From Pelobates cultripes (lineage: Eukaryota > Chordata > Amphibia > Anura > Pelobatidae), in contig OW240912.1 in NCBI GenBank assembly GCA_933207985.1, positions 362,751,263 to 362,815,262 on the forward strand: a stretch of DNA of 64,000 nucleotides, read 5' to 3'. Of this stretch, positions 44,973 to 55,544 are shown piece after piece. Position 1 is the first letter of the stretch. Each line of letters begins with the position of its first letter. The notes beneath the pieces are model-generated. The model had not been told where the DNA came from. It saw nothing but the letters and a program-made list of their open reading frames with translations, and made no database searches. A program made the position numbers and the translations under genes.

Positions 44973-45184
44973 ATGCTTTTGCATTAATAAGGTGTGCATT
45001 TTATCTTACTGGGGCCCATGTGGGGAGCACTAGTTTTATTTCAGAGTAAGTGGTAACAGAAGGAGGTCTTGGTTTTAAAATTTAATTTCAGTGCTCTGTA
45101 TGTCATGTGAGCATTGCCTCTAATCCATATGTGAACATTGCCTTGCATTGGGAAAATACATTTACGGTAAGTAAATGTGTTTTT

Positions 45185-45583
45185 AACATATATAAAAAAA
45201 GTTTTAAAAAAAAAACATCCCTATTAAAATATTATTTTTCAAAATATTAAATCATTTTAAAAAATTTCAAAAATATTAAATCTAGGTTTGCATTGATAAA
45301 CCCCCCTCATTAAATATTAGTTTAATATGGTTATATGTTTGCAATAATTTCTTAATATTTGCGCAAGCCTGTTTCTGTATTGGCCCTGCAATCCCCCATC
45401 ATTTTTATGATAACTAAATCCCAGGGACAATAATATTGGTAATGGAATCTTTGAAAGGAAAGTGTTTGCACAGTTTAGTTAAATAGACCAGTAACAACTC
45501 CAGTGCATGACATAATTGTACCGCAATGTAAGCTCTGACACACAGCCATTGGATGTCTCTGACTGTTTATCTATGTATCTCAG
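45185..45583. other. AT-rich intronic DNA before HAUS4 exon
   Basis: Repeated AATATTAAAT-type words; nothing else was recognised apart from the splice acceptor at 45574-45583. Confidence 0.5.
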
Positions 45584-45729
45584 ATGAAGAGGGTGATGTC
45601 CTTCGTGCAGCAAAAGCTCTGCGTTTGGCTAGCACACTGGAGGATGAGAGCAGACGTCTAAAAAATGAGAAAGAGAAGCAGCTGGATATTGAAGCTACCC
45701 TAGGAAAACAACAAGAAATGTACCCTCAA
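45584..45729 (+). CDS. HAUS4: HAUS4 exon, coiled-coil region
   Basis: The acceptor is TGTATCTCAG, and the donor GTATGTG follows TACCCTCAA. The 146 bp complete the split Asp codon, then read EEGDVLRAAKALRLASTLE and a Lys/Glu-rich helix ending EMYPQ. The heptad-like Leu/Ala pattern fits the long coiled coil of HAUS4. The preceding intron is 8.2 kb and filled with mobile elements. The exon itself is free of stops and frameshifts. Confidence 0.82.
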
Positions 45730-45831
45730 GTATGTGTACCATGCAGTGCTCAACTAATGTATTTTTGTTTTATAATTTTGCGTTGTTCTGTGTGTGCTAT
45801 GTTATTAAGCTTTCATGTCTTGTTCTATAGC

Positions 45832-46204
45832 TTAAAGGGATACTGTAGTGCCATGAATACAAAGCTGTATTCCTGGCACTGTAGCTCCCTCTGCCACCCA
45901 CAACCCTCGCGACCCCGTGACTGGGTAAATAAAGGTTATGAAACCCTATTATTTACTTAACTTTTCCCAGCACTGATGTCCGTCGGCGCTGGGTCCTGAC
46001 TTCGCCCCCTCTGACGGCCGTGGGAAGTGGGCGCATTATACCACCCCATAAGAAAGCATTGAATCAGAGGAATGCAGAGCGTGAGCATGTCCAGCGTCTG
46101 ATACTGGACCAAAAGTACATTGCAGCAATAGGTGCAAAAGGGACATTGCACCCAAACCACTTTAATTAGCTTAAGTGGTCTGGGTACCTATATTGTTCTT
46201 TTAA
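45832..46204. mobile_element. TTAA MITE, 373 bp, in HAUS4 intron
   Basis: TTAAAGGGATACTGTAGTGCC on the left and CTATATTGTTCTTTTAA on the right, with TTAA on both sides. It is related to the 44512 copy (GAAGTGGTCTGGGTGCC against TTAAGTGGTCTGGGTACC). Confidence 0.82.
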
Positions 46205-46389
46205 GATATGAGCAAGATCATTTCCCTTGTATTGTAATTTGACTAATGACTGAAGTCTGGTAACATTTGAGTTGCATATAGTGATTTGTGGGAAAAAGGA
46301 GGACTTTTTCCATGGAAGTTGGTAAATAATCTAGCTGGACATTACAAAGCCTTTGACAGAGAGCTATATAACACATTTTTTATGTGTTT

Positions 46390-46915
46390 TTATGTATCAC
46401 ACATCACTCTTTCACCTCTCATTACCTTGGCTTCCTGTACAGTACACTAACCTACAAAGCACTCAATGACACCACTCTTCACTACATTTCCTATTCACTG
46501 AACAAATACACCCCTTCTTGTGCCCTTCGATATCCAAGTGAACTTTTCCTGCCATATGCTGTTTTTTTTGCACCACTAACTCTTATCTGCAAGATTTTTC
46601 AAGGGCTACACCATTCTTATGGAATTTGTTGCCCTATGCCATCAGACTCTTCCCCCTAGTTTTCAGTCATTTAAGAAGTTACTGAAAACTCACTTCTTTT
46701 AGATAGTCTACTATCTTCCCGAGTGACTCTCATTACAGCACTTCCATAGCCCAGCTCACTCTTTCTCCTTTCACTGTTCGGTTCTTCCACACACCAATTT
46801 CACTTTCTTGTCTATGTTAATATTTACTATGTCAATTACTTGTCCAAAAAATGTCATTCTATAATTGTAAAGCAATGTGAAATATATCAATGCTATATAA
46901 ATGATAATTTAGAAT
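46390..46915 (+). mobile_element. Old L2-type LINE 3' fragment in HAUS4 intron
   Basis: Fragments of the L2 C-terminal text (HYLGFLYSTLTYKALND, then WNLLPY-like) and a tail with TATATCAATGCTATATAAATG place this as a decayed L2 3' end. It lies between HAUS4 coding exons on the same strand. Confidence 0.7.
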
Positions 46916-46950
46916 ATTACATACATTTTATTTTCTGTATCTTTGTCTAG

Positions 46951-47081
46951 GTCTTGCTACGCTGCCTTTTGCTCATGCAAGAGGCTGCCTCACGGCTGCG
47001 CCTGCAAGCTCAGTCTGACATTGATCGTATAAATGCAGAGTACTTGGAGGCAAAAAGTAACGCATTGTTCCTTAAACTTCG
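46951..47081 (+). CDS. HAUS4: HAUS4 exon, coiled-coil region
   Basis: 131 bp between CTTTGTCTAG and GTGAGATC. It begins VLLRCLLLMQEAASRLRLQA and continues with SDIDRINAEYLEAKSNALFLKLR. The remembered vertebrate pattern VLLRCLTLLQ...SELDRINAQYLE is nearly collinear with this and gives the strongest family evidence. It ends in phase 2. The intron before it holds a TTAA MITE and an L2 fragment. Confidence 0.9.
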
Positions 47082-47162
47082 GTGAGATCTCAATATGGTT
47101 ATTTGGGTAAAGTAGTCAATGTGTACTTATTCTTGCTAACAGTGTCTTGATTTTGATCACAG

Positions 47163-47231
47163 GATGGAGGAGCTGCAGGTACTTACAGACACATATACCT
47201 CTGAAAAACTTGAAGTTCACAGAAAAATCAG
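47163..47231 (+). CDS. HAUS4: HAUS4 exon, 69 bp
   Basis: Reads MEELQVLTDTYTSEKLEVHR then KI, between a TTGATCACAG acceptor and a GTGAGG donor. It follows an 81-bp intron and precedes an 87-bp intron. The MEEL...SDTYTxEKxEVHRxIR pattern is a conserved block in vertebrate HAUS4. Confidence 0.9.
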
Positions 47232-47318
47232 GTGAGGTCCATTGTGCTTTCTGGGCAGAGTTTGTGGTTTTGTAAAGTAGTCCTCTTGACCTATTGAATA
47301 AATTTATTGCTTTTTAAG

Positions 47319-47502
47319 GGCCAGCCTGGAAGCGGCTGCGAAGACTGAGAAGCATGAGTTAGCCATGTCCCAACAGATTCTATCTTCATATGAGTTCCTG
47401 GGCCCTGAATTTGAAGAGTTGGTGCAGGAATACACTTGTCTGAGAGATAAAGTTAAGGACAATCGTTGGATGCTCCAAGAACTCTGTAAAACTCTACCAT
47501 GA
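47319..47502 (+). CDS. HAUS4: HAUS4 last coding exon
   Basis: Starts after a short TTGCTTTTTAAG acceptor, reads on from AG-G (Arg) with ASLEAAAKTEKHELAM, then QQILSSYEFLGPEFEELVQE and YTCLRDKVKDNRWMLQEL, and ends CKTLP before TGA at 47500-47502. The SYExLGxEFxxLVxEYTxL...RWxLQEF ending is the HAUS4 C-terminal signature. All four splice phases of the series agree, so this is an intact spliced gene rather than a processed pseudogene. Confidence 0.92.
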
Positions 47503-48002
47503 GGAACTTATTTAACAATTAACATTATAGAAGCATTTAGTTCTGAAGGAATGTATCCCAAGCACTATATTACACATCACAACATAACCATTTTGCATTG
47601 ACCTTCCACAAGGTAGAAGATGGCTGGTTTTATTCAATCTCTCTTGTTGATTACTGGAGTTAGGTCTGCTTCGGTATCTCAAAATCTGCCATAGAGTCAA
47701 AGTTCTGGATTTGGTTTGGGCTTTAGGTATGCAATGCATATCCTATTCTATGGCATGGTGCTGTTAAATATTACATAATATTTTCTAATATTTATATATT
47801 AAAATGAAAGTTAAGATATTATTTGTTTGTCCTGTTTTAGTGCTTGGCAGTGTGTGTCCAATTGATAATTCCATAAGTGTTGTAACTGGTAAACGCCAAT
47901 ACTAAAAAACAATAAGTATAACTAATTTATGACATTAAGTAAGCAGTAGTGCATACAGCAAATGTTCATTGTCAGACTGAGAGAACCTATTTTTCTAATA
48001 AA
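47503..48002 (+). other. HAUS4: HAUS4 3' UTR (candidate)
   Basis: Two candidate poly(A) signals lie after the stop: ATTAAA at 47798-47803 and AATAAA at 47997-48002. Which one is used cannot be told from the sequence. Confidence 0.6.
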
Positions 48003-49263
48003 TTCTTCCTGTTTGCATGGAAAATGACCGTGCTTCTTACAAACACCACTTGAGACTTCCTGTGTTTTAGAATCACTGCTCTTGTATGTTCCAGCAATAT
48101 TTTAACCTTGGCAATCTTATCTGCACATTGAGCCCTTAGACCAGAACAGAGCATCCTAAAGCCACATTTGGTTTAAAGGTATACTCAAACCTTCAAAATG
48201 AATTGATAACTTACCTGGGTGCACCTGTGCTACATCAGAGTTCTCTTGAGCTACGCATGGCCTAATACAGGGCCACACTTTTTTGGCTGAGAGTGCTCAA
48301 CTGACACTACATATATTTAATGAACTTGAAATAAAAATATATATTCCCAAGTTCTTGCTTGTAGGGTGCTTGATGGCTTGTATGTGTTTTGAAAGATGTA
48401 TTGCTTTCTCCAACCCCTAGTGCCCTCTCTGGATGATTTCTAAATTGTAGGACCACAAAGATGAGATAAATGTCTCATAGAGGGAACACATCATAACAAT
48501 AAAAAGATAAAAATAAATGACCATAGTTGGGAAATTGGTTGGTCTCTGTACTACACTATCATTCTTAGATACTGAAATTGTTATTTTGGAACAAAGGTGC
48601 AGGTTCGTAAGTAAAAGATCTGAGGGGGGCAGCCTTCATACATCAAACCACATGATTTTATATAGGCAAACATCCACATTAAAGAATACCAAATATAAAC
48701 CAAATTCACAAGTCACTGTGTTTACTAAACCGAGAACTGTGTGGTTAATTGAAAACCAAATGTAAACATTAAGGTCATATAAGGTATCTGTATATCATTA
48801 TGTGCTTCTATCTGAAAGTGTGTCATCGTGAGTCTGTGTATCTGCACTGTGTGTGTGCGCGCGCTTATTTGCGTTGGTGTGAAAAATTTCTCCATTTCAT
48901 CTGTTTTCCAGGTTTTGTCTTTTTTTTTTTTTTTTAGACAAGCTTTTGAAATTCATTTTGCTATAATTCATTGAGAACGAAGGAACAATGGCTCAGCGCT
49001 ATCAGGCAACAACAAACAAAGGGGGCAGCTCACCTAAGTCAGTGGGACACCCTCACAGACCCCAAAGATAATCGTATAGTATATAGAAAAAAGGAGAGAA
49101 GGTAGCGCTGGAAACATTTTATACTGATAAAAACTATATACTATATAAAAAGACTACAAAAAAAACTATGTAAAAGATAACTGGTAAAAATGTACATAAG
49201 TCCAGAGAAATGTCCAAATAAAAGTGTAAAGTGCAAGCAGTCCAGATCACAAAAAAACCTGAA
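48003..49263. other. Unassigned intergenic DNA downstream of HAUS4
   Basis: Contains a short GTGTGTGCGCGC run (48848-48865) and a GGAGAGAAGGTAGCGCTGG phrase near 49092. No gene was recognised. Confidence 0.45.
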
Positions 49264-49427
49264 ATTTTACTCACCGTAAAAATTTTTTATTTTTTTTCTG
49301 TTGTAAGTGGCAGTTCTGCACAAGTGGGTTGTTCCTTCTTATGTGGACAAGAGTCTCTGAAAGATATACAAATTTAAACACTCCCGCCTACCTGCTCATA
49401 AAAGGCAGTAACCTCCTTTCATCCACA
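49264..49427 (+). repeat. Left inverted terminal repeat of DIRS 1
   Basis: TTATGTGGACAAGAGTCTCT and CGCCTACCTGCTCATAAAAG recur inverted at 54107-54237 with a few changes. Confidence 0.9.
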
Positions 49428-49970
49428 GTTGTTCTTGTCCTGACAACGGGACGGACAAGACGCTCCAAGAAAAACTGGTGACAGACCGGTTGCAGCCAGG
49501 GAGATGTGGACCCAAAAGCTCCCTGGGAGGTGAGTTGAGAGGTACCAGTTCCACGCATGCGTTACGGAATGCAAATGGAAGGGGTTTTTCAATATGCCGG
49601 CAGGAAGTAGGAGGTCCCGGGCGGCCCTCCAATCCAGAAGCAGGCCATGCCCCTGCCACAGCAGTGGAACGCATTCCCAGGTGGCCTTGCATTCCACTGA
49701 AGTTCTGATCACGCCAATGCGCATGCATGATCGGAACGTCAAACATTTGCCGCAAAATTGGTAATATAAGCTGTACTGAACAGACTGACACCTGGGTGGT
49801 CGCCAGTATCTGGTTCACCTTGTCACAAGCCCTCCGGTATTTTGAGGTGAGATTAATTAGTCTCTACTTTAAAATGCCTCAGTTTTTATTTCTTATTCTA
49901 TATTTCTTGTGATATTCTTATTTTATTTTAGATATGTTCAGTCCTACATCCCCAGACAAGGACAAAGAAA

Positions 49971-51230
49971 ATGTCAGCTCCACCTCCCAGGAAGGCTACA
50001 TTTAAAGCTAAACACCTCTGCTGCTTGGAATGTGCTGTTCCACTGCCAGACGGATGCAGAAAAAAGATGTGCAACCAGTGTGCTGCACAATCCTTAGAAA
50101 AATCTAAACAAAAAGAGATGCAATCTTTTTTTGAGCTGGTTTCAGGAAATCCTTTCTCAAACATTCGTATCATTTAAGGTTTTGGTAAAGCATGACAGCG
50201 GTGCTGTTAAGACTCCAGAAAAAGAAGATAAAAAAACTTAAGCGTTTGAAGTCATCTTCTCAATCACAACGGCCTTCAGGTGAATGCTCAAGTTCTTCGA
50301 CATCGGAAGTTTCCAGCCTAGACTCAAGCCTGGATGAAGGTTTTCCTCCAGAGGAACTTACAAAATTGGTTAATGAAGTCGCTGCCTTATTTTAGGGAAT
50401 GGAACCCTCTAAAAGTAAGGCCAAAGGTTCCCCTACTAATCCCAGAATTCTGGAGCTGCTCCAGAGGGAGTGGAAATATCCTGAAAGACTGGCTTTTGTT
50501 TCTGAACATTTTAAACAGATTTTTAAGTTGTAAAGTGAAGAAAGATGGGAAGATTTACCGAACGTTGACAGCCAAGTAGCCCAGCTTTAAAAAACAAAAA
50601 CAAAAAAAACCACCATTCCTATAGGGGAAGTTTCAAGTTTAAAGGAGTCTATGGATATGTGCGCAGAAACATCGTGCAGAAGGGCTTATCAGGCTGCAGG
50701 TTATCAATGCAAAGCAGCAATTTCAGGAGCAGTAGTAGCAAAGGCGCAAGGTGCCTGGCTCTTCTCTTTGGAGGATATGGTTGCAGAAAAAGCAGACAAA
50801 GACCTGTCGCACTTATTTAACCTTTTATGTCTATCTAATGAATTTATTCAAGATATGACCGAAGAATGTCTCAAACTTTCTGCCAGAATACTGGGTCTAT
50901 CATCAGTAGCCAGGAGGGCCCTGTGGCTGAGATCTTGAACGGAAGATACAGCATCTAAGGCGTATCTCTGCGAACTGCCCTTTGAGAGGAACAAACTGTT
51001 CGGATCTACACTGGAAGAAATTATTAAACAAATGGCTGATACTAAAAAGGCCCTGTCACAAGAATTCAGATCCTCTAACACCAGGAGGTTTCAATAACGG
51101 AGTCAAAGATCCTTTTGGTTTCAAGATAAATCTAGGAGGTTTCAGAAACCATTTTGTGAAGGCATGAGAGAATACCAAAACAAGACAGATAATAGAAGAA
51201 AATATTGACACCAGAAGAGTGGGAGGCTGT
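49971..51230 (+). pseudogene. DIRS 1 ORF1 (gag-like)
   Basis: The N-terminal part (49971-50177) reads MSAPPPRKATFKAKHLCCLE and contains a C-x2-C...C-x2-C set (CLEC...CNQC) typical of DIRS ORF1. A Ser-rich acidic middle (SSTSEVSSLDSSLDEGFPPEE) follows in another frame. A helical C-terminal part (50651-50938 and beyond) contains RRAYQAAGYQ and a LSARILGLSSVARRALWLR motif. At least three frameshifts. The same domain order appears in DIRS 2 on the other strand. Confidence 0.75.
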
Positions 51231-51329
51231 CTAAAATACTTTGTTCAAAAATAGAAAGAAACTACTTCCAACAGTTGGATATGGCATACTACAGAAGAAG
51301 GCTACAGAATAAAGTTTACAAGAACCCCT

Positions 51330-52540
51330 TCTTCAGCATTCCTGGTGTCAATATACAATTTTTAAAAAGTCCGAAGCCCTTCTCACTCGCCTCACTGACA
51401 CTCCTAAACTAAGCAGTCATAGAAAAAGTACCAAACACCAAGAGTTCCAAGGTGTATACTCTTGTCTTTCTCGTAAAAAAATAGACAAAAGTTTTTTTCA
51501 TCCTATTCTAGACCTAAAAGCATATTCCCTCGCTCATATTCCTCATGGAAAATATATTTTCCTTCGCTCATATTCCTCAGAAGGGAGATTACATGGCGAA
51601 AATAGATCTCAAGGATGCCTATCTTCATGTGCCGTAAGCTCAATAAGGTTTCTCAGGTTTGCAATAAAATCAGGCAAACAAAAACCATTTCCAGTTCAGG
51701 GCACTTGCATTTGGCCTAGCTCCTCATATTTTCATGATCTTTCTACCTTTAACAGCCGTGTTGAAAATAAAAGGCACAGCCATCGTCCCTTACTTAGACG
51801 ATTGGCTGCTGAAGGCAGAATCAATAGAACAGCTGGAAAGGAATCTGTTTTTAGGCCTTTTTGGTGGATTCGGTGGCTCAAAAAAATTTCCTGCCAAGTA
51901 GTAAACTTAGGAGAATAAAACAAGATTTGTATTCTTCAGAAAAAGAATCGATGTTTGGTCAGACAAGCAATGAGTTGCTTAGGCCTCCTTACATCCACCA
52001 TCCCGGCACTAAAGTGGGCAAGATCTCAGATCAGACCTCTGCAATGGGAAATCTTGTTAAAATCGTCCAAAAGAGAAGAAGATCTGGACAAACATTCAAA
52101 TCTCAGACAGAGTAAAAAGTCAACTGGATTTGTAGATGGACTCAAAATTTATGAAAATCGGTCTCTCATTCAAGCAAAGAAATTGGGTCACCATAAATAC
52201 AGATGTATCAGTCACAGGTTGGGGTGCACATCTGGGATCTCTTTTTCCTGGTCCCAAACGGAAGCTGCTCTGTCCTCAAACTACAGAGAATTGAAAGCTG
52301 TATAGAATGCCCTTCTAGCTTCCAATTTAGAAATCCGAAACAAATCCGTGAGAATTCAGTCAGACAATCTCACTACTGTCTCTTACCTGAACTGTCAGGG
52401 TGGTACAAAGGTAATAACACTCCCAAGGCTCTGTGCTCAGATCATGGCTTGGGCTCAAATGGAGTCCATTTCAGCAACTTACATCAAAGGCTCATATAAC
52501 AGAGTGGCAGACATTCTGAGAAGGCAACACTGAACTCAGA
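51330..52540 (+). pseudogene. DIRS 1 reverse transcriptase and RNase H
   Basis: AKIDLKDAYLHVP marks the first catalytic Asp near 51600. The polymerase active site is YLDDWLL near 51790-51810. The thumb contains LGLLTSTIPALKWARSQ. RNase H begins at INTDVSVTGWGAHLG near 52195-52240, and a QSDNLTTVSYLN-type motif follows at about 52350. Stops and frameshifts break it in at least four places. Confidence 0.8.
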
Positions 52541-52899
52541 CAGAATGGTCCCTTCATCCAGGAACATTCAAGATCCTAGTCAGAAGGTTCGGTCTACCAG
52601 AGATGGATCTCATTGCCAACAGATTGAACACAAAAGTATGAAATTTTGCTTCCATTATGAAACAAGATCTCCCTTTAGTTCTAGACGGATTCTCAATCCC
52701 TTGGAAATTCAAGGTGGCCTACATCTTCCCTCCAGTAGCATTACTAGCACGGATTGTACAAAAAATACTTGCAGACAAATCAAGGGTGTTAGATATCCTC
52801 CCTTATTGGCCGAACCAGAGCTGGTTTTCAGAAATCAATAAGCTGGCAGTCTCTCATTGGGTTCTTCCTTGCTCTCCAACCTTACTGGAACACCCAGTA

Positions 52900-53899
52900 T
52901 GGAAACACCCCATGGAAACTTTAAAGATGTCGGCTTGGCTGCTGCAAGGCTAATTCTCAAGGAGCAGGGTTTTTCAGACTCCATCTGTGACACCCTCCTT
53001 TCCTTCACTCGTAATTCTACCACTAAGATTTACCTCAGGATCTGTCAAAAGTTTTTACAGTGGTGCTTACCAAGGGATATTCCTTGTTTCCTGGCTTTTC
53101 TTCAATCAGTCTTCAACTCAAGCCTTAGTGCAAGTGTCGGCCCTCAGTCATTTTATGGTAAAAGATTTGGCGTCCAACAGGCTTCTTCATAGATTCTTTA
53201 AGTCTGTTTATCTAAAACATCCTTATCATATTTCTGCCTTTCCCACCTGGGATTTGTCTGTAGTGCTTAAGGCGATGTGCAATTCCCCCTTTAAACCTTT
53301 GCAAGAGATTTCTTTGAAGATGTTGACGTTTAAAACCGCTTTTTTGGTGGCAATTACTTTGGCTGAAGGGTTGGGGAACTGCACGCTATGTCTTCTTCTC
53401 CAGAATTTACCATCTTTCACCAAGATAAAGTGGTATTACACCTCAGACCTTCTACCTAAAGTGGTTTCTCGATGGCACTTTAACCAACCTTTTGTTCTGC
53501 CTTCCTTCTGTCAAGACCACTCTACGGAAACAGAGGAGAATTGGCACTGCCTAGATGTTAGAAGAGCCTTGGAAATTTTTCCTTCACAGATCAGCCCCTT
53601 ACAGGATTTCTGACCATCTATTTATTAATTTTCAAGGTGCATTTTAAGGCAAGATGGCTTCCAGAGCTACATTAGCCAGATGGCTTACTTTGGCCATTAG
53701 GTTGGCCTATAAAACCAGCAAGTCTCCCTTCAATTTCCGGTCAAAGCACACTCAGAGGTCATCGGCTTCTCCAGAAGATATCTATAAAGCTGCTACTTGG
53801 TCCTCACTCCACACTTTCATAAAGCATTACAAGCTGGACATATTCTCCTCCTCTGAAGCCGCTTTTGGGCAAAAAGTGCTCCAAGCTGTGGCTTATTAA
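52900..53899 (+). pseudogene. DIRS 1 tyrosine recombinase
   Basis: The core begins with FTRNSTTKIYLRICQKF and continues with KMLTFKTAFLVAITLAEGLG. The A-R-R-I-G-E-L box of DIRS 2, which holds a catalytic Arg, reads AEGLGN here, so the Arg is lost. ASRATLARWLTLAIRLAYK and an HTQRSSAS-type box follow. The end HYKLDIFSSSEAAFG contains the candidate nucleophile Tyr. Not functional. Confidence 0.8.
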
Positions 53900-53936
53900 T
53901 TGCCCACCCATTTGTCTTGAGGGATCTTGCTATATC

Positions 53937-54030
53937 CCACTCTTGCAGTACTGCCACTTATGACAGGAAAAACATTTAATTTTACTTACCGTTAATTCTA
54001 TTTTCCTTAGTAGAGTGGCAGTACTGTATT
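53937..54030. repeat. Internal complementary region of DIRS 1
   Basis: Holds AGTACTGCCACTTATGACAG and, 50 bases on, TAGTAGAGTGGCAGTACTG. These are related to the outermost bases of both terminal repeats (CTGTTGTAAGTGGCAG at 49299, and CACTCTACTAAGG at 54215). In DIRS elements this region joins the two ends during circle formation. Confidence 0.75.
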
Positions 54031-54106
54031 CTCTCCCTCCTATTGGATAATAAATTATATTTTGCAGTATTTGGTGTCCGTATAGTTATTTAGAAAACTG
54101 TGAATG

Positions 54107-54237
54107 GAATGAGGGTTACTGCCTTTTATGAGCAGGTAGGCGGGAGTATTTAAATTGTTATATCTTTCAGAGCTTCTTGTCCACATAAGAGAGAACAACC
54201 CACGTGTGCAGTACTTACACTCTACTAAGGAAAATAG
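54107..54237 (+). repeat. Right inverted terminal repeat of DIRS 1
   Basis: Inverted relative of 49264-49427, ending AAGGAAAATAGAATTTAC only 14 bases before the terminal repeat of DIRS 2. Confidence 0.88.
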
Positions 54238-54251
54238 AATTTACTCTAAAT

Positions 54252-54397
54252 ATAATTACTGTTTTCCTGAATATAGGGGCAGTGCCAGTGAGTTGTATAT
54301 CTTCTTAGGGACAAACAGACTGTAAAATATATAAATTTAAATAGTCCCTTCTCCTTCCCCTTTAAATACCTGCTTCAAGCCCAGGACTCTCAGTATA
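54252..54397 (-). repeat. Inverted terminal repeat of DIRS 2, left
   Basis: Pairs with 58696-58838; contains CAGTGCCAGTGAGTTGTATA, whose complement is in TATACAACTCACTGGTACTG. Confidence 0.88.
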
Positions 54398-54465
54398 TGA
54401 AAAGAAAACACCAGAAACCAATCCAAGCTCAATATAAATGTATGATCAAAAAATGGGAAAGAATT

Positions 54466-54560
54466 GTACTGCCACTATATTAAGGAAAACTTTTTTTACA
54501 GGAACTAAAATTTCTGTTTTCCTTAACATATAGTGGCAGTACCAGTGAGGATATAACAAG
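54466..54560. repeat. Internal complementary region of DIRS 2
   Basis: TACTGCCACTATATTAAGGAAAAC and CTTAACATATAGTGGCAGTAC face each other and repeat the outer ends of the element. Confidence 0.75.
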
Positions 54561-54599
54561 ATCCCAGAAATATAAAAAAGAGTGGGTGTCGAAGAACGA

Positions 54600-55505
54600 C
54601 GGCTTGAAGCACCTAACGCCCAAAAGAGGCTTTAGAAGATGGAAAGATGTCTAGCCAATAATGTTTTACAAATGTGTTAAATGAGGACTAGGTTGCAGCT
54701 TTGCAAATGTCTCCAGGAGAAGTGTTGGATCTCTTAACCCAGGATGTCGACATAGCCCTAATAGAATGGGCTCTAATAGGAAAAGGCAAAGGAACACCAC
54801 ATGATTTGTAAGCCAATTTGATAGCCTCCATAAGCCATCTAGCTAGAGTGGGTTTTGATGCCTTTTTACCCATCAGTTTTCCCTTGACGTTTATGATCCG
54901 ATGATTTAAAGTCCGCTATACGACCCAGGCAAATATGAAGAGTTCTGCGCACATCCAGCATGTGCCACATCTGCTCCTGATTAGATGTCCCAGAACTGCA
55001 GAATGATGGAAGCACAATCGGTTCATTAATAGACTTTCTAGAAATAACCTTTGGCAAGAAGGGCGGTTTATGATGTAACACTACTTTATCTTCATGAAAC
55101 ACTGAATTCTGATGAGGAAAGGGCTGAAGTTCTCCAATCCTTCTGGCCACGGTAATTGCTACTAGGAACAACGTCTTGATAGATAGCAACTTAAGTGACA
55201 CATTTACAAGCTGTTCAAAAGGATCTTCACATAAAGAAGGAAGTACCAACGATAAATCCCATGAAGGGAACTGAAACTTGCAAGGAGTTCTTTTCAGCAA
55301 AGTGGCCTTATAAAAACACCTTATTAACAGACAAGAAGCAAAAAATAGCCACTGTGTGCACCTTCAAGGTAGACATACTAAGACCGGTTTCAAACCACTC
55401 TTGCAAAAATTGGAGAATAATTCTCACAGATGGTTCACACTGAATGTACTCATTACGAATACACCAATGGAGAAACTTGCTCCATATTCTAAGGTAGATT
55501 TTCAA
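54600..55505 (-). pseudogene. DIRS 2 tyrosine recombinase
   Basis: On the minus strand: KIYLRIWSKFLHWCIRNEY, then KTLFLVAITVARRIGELQPF with the catalytic Arg box, then PTLARWLMEAIKLAYK and RAHSIRAMSTSWV with H-x-x-R. The end KHYWLDIF offers the nucleophile Tyr. Key residues are therefore present. A TAG replaces the Trp of AATW near 54690, another stop lies downstream, and a frame change occurs near 55300, so it is inactive as read. Confidence 0.85.
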
Positions 55506-55544
55506 AGTTGATTTTCTAGTAGTGTTCAGAATGACATTGTAATA

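Larger units (their letters stand above)
41390..45184 (+). mobile_element. Decayed DIRS-like element 3, in HAUS4 intron, with LTR and MITE insertions
   Basis: The RT start at 41705 reads VSKASGSWRTIQDLKFINKH and then SLDLEDSYLHV, the DIRS-type wording of the first catalytic region. The RT thumb LLTTSIPAVKWAKI-like stretch is at 43430-43480. The tyrosine-recombinase end (SKATLARWLKASI and a KAHS stretch) is at 44195-44310. The right end (45133-45184) is an inverted relative of an internal segment at 44436-44490, as expected for the DIRS internal complementary region. Frames are heavily broken. Confidence 0.7.
49264..54237 (+). mobile_element. DIRS-like tyrosine-recombinase retrotransposon 1, plus strand, full structure, decayed
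   Basis: The order is left terminal repeat, gag-like ORF1, RT/RNase H, tyrosine recombinase, internal complementary region, right terminal repeat. The left (49264-49427) and right (54107-54237) ends are inverted copies of each other, sharing for example the ACTCCCGCCTACCTGCTCAT segment. A DIRS element inserts by recombination rather than integrase and makes no target duplication; none was seen. All genes are frameshifted. Confidence 0.85.

Noticed and set aside
49396..49818. Minus-strand frame of 140 residues near the DIRS 1 left end
   Set aside because: It lies in the DIRS leader and terminal repeat, opposite to the element's genes, and has no recognisable domain.
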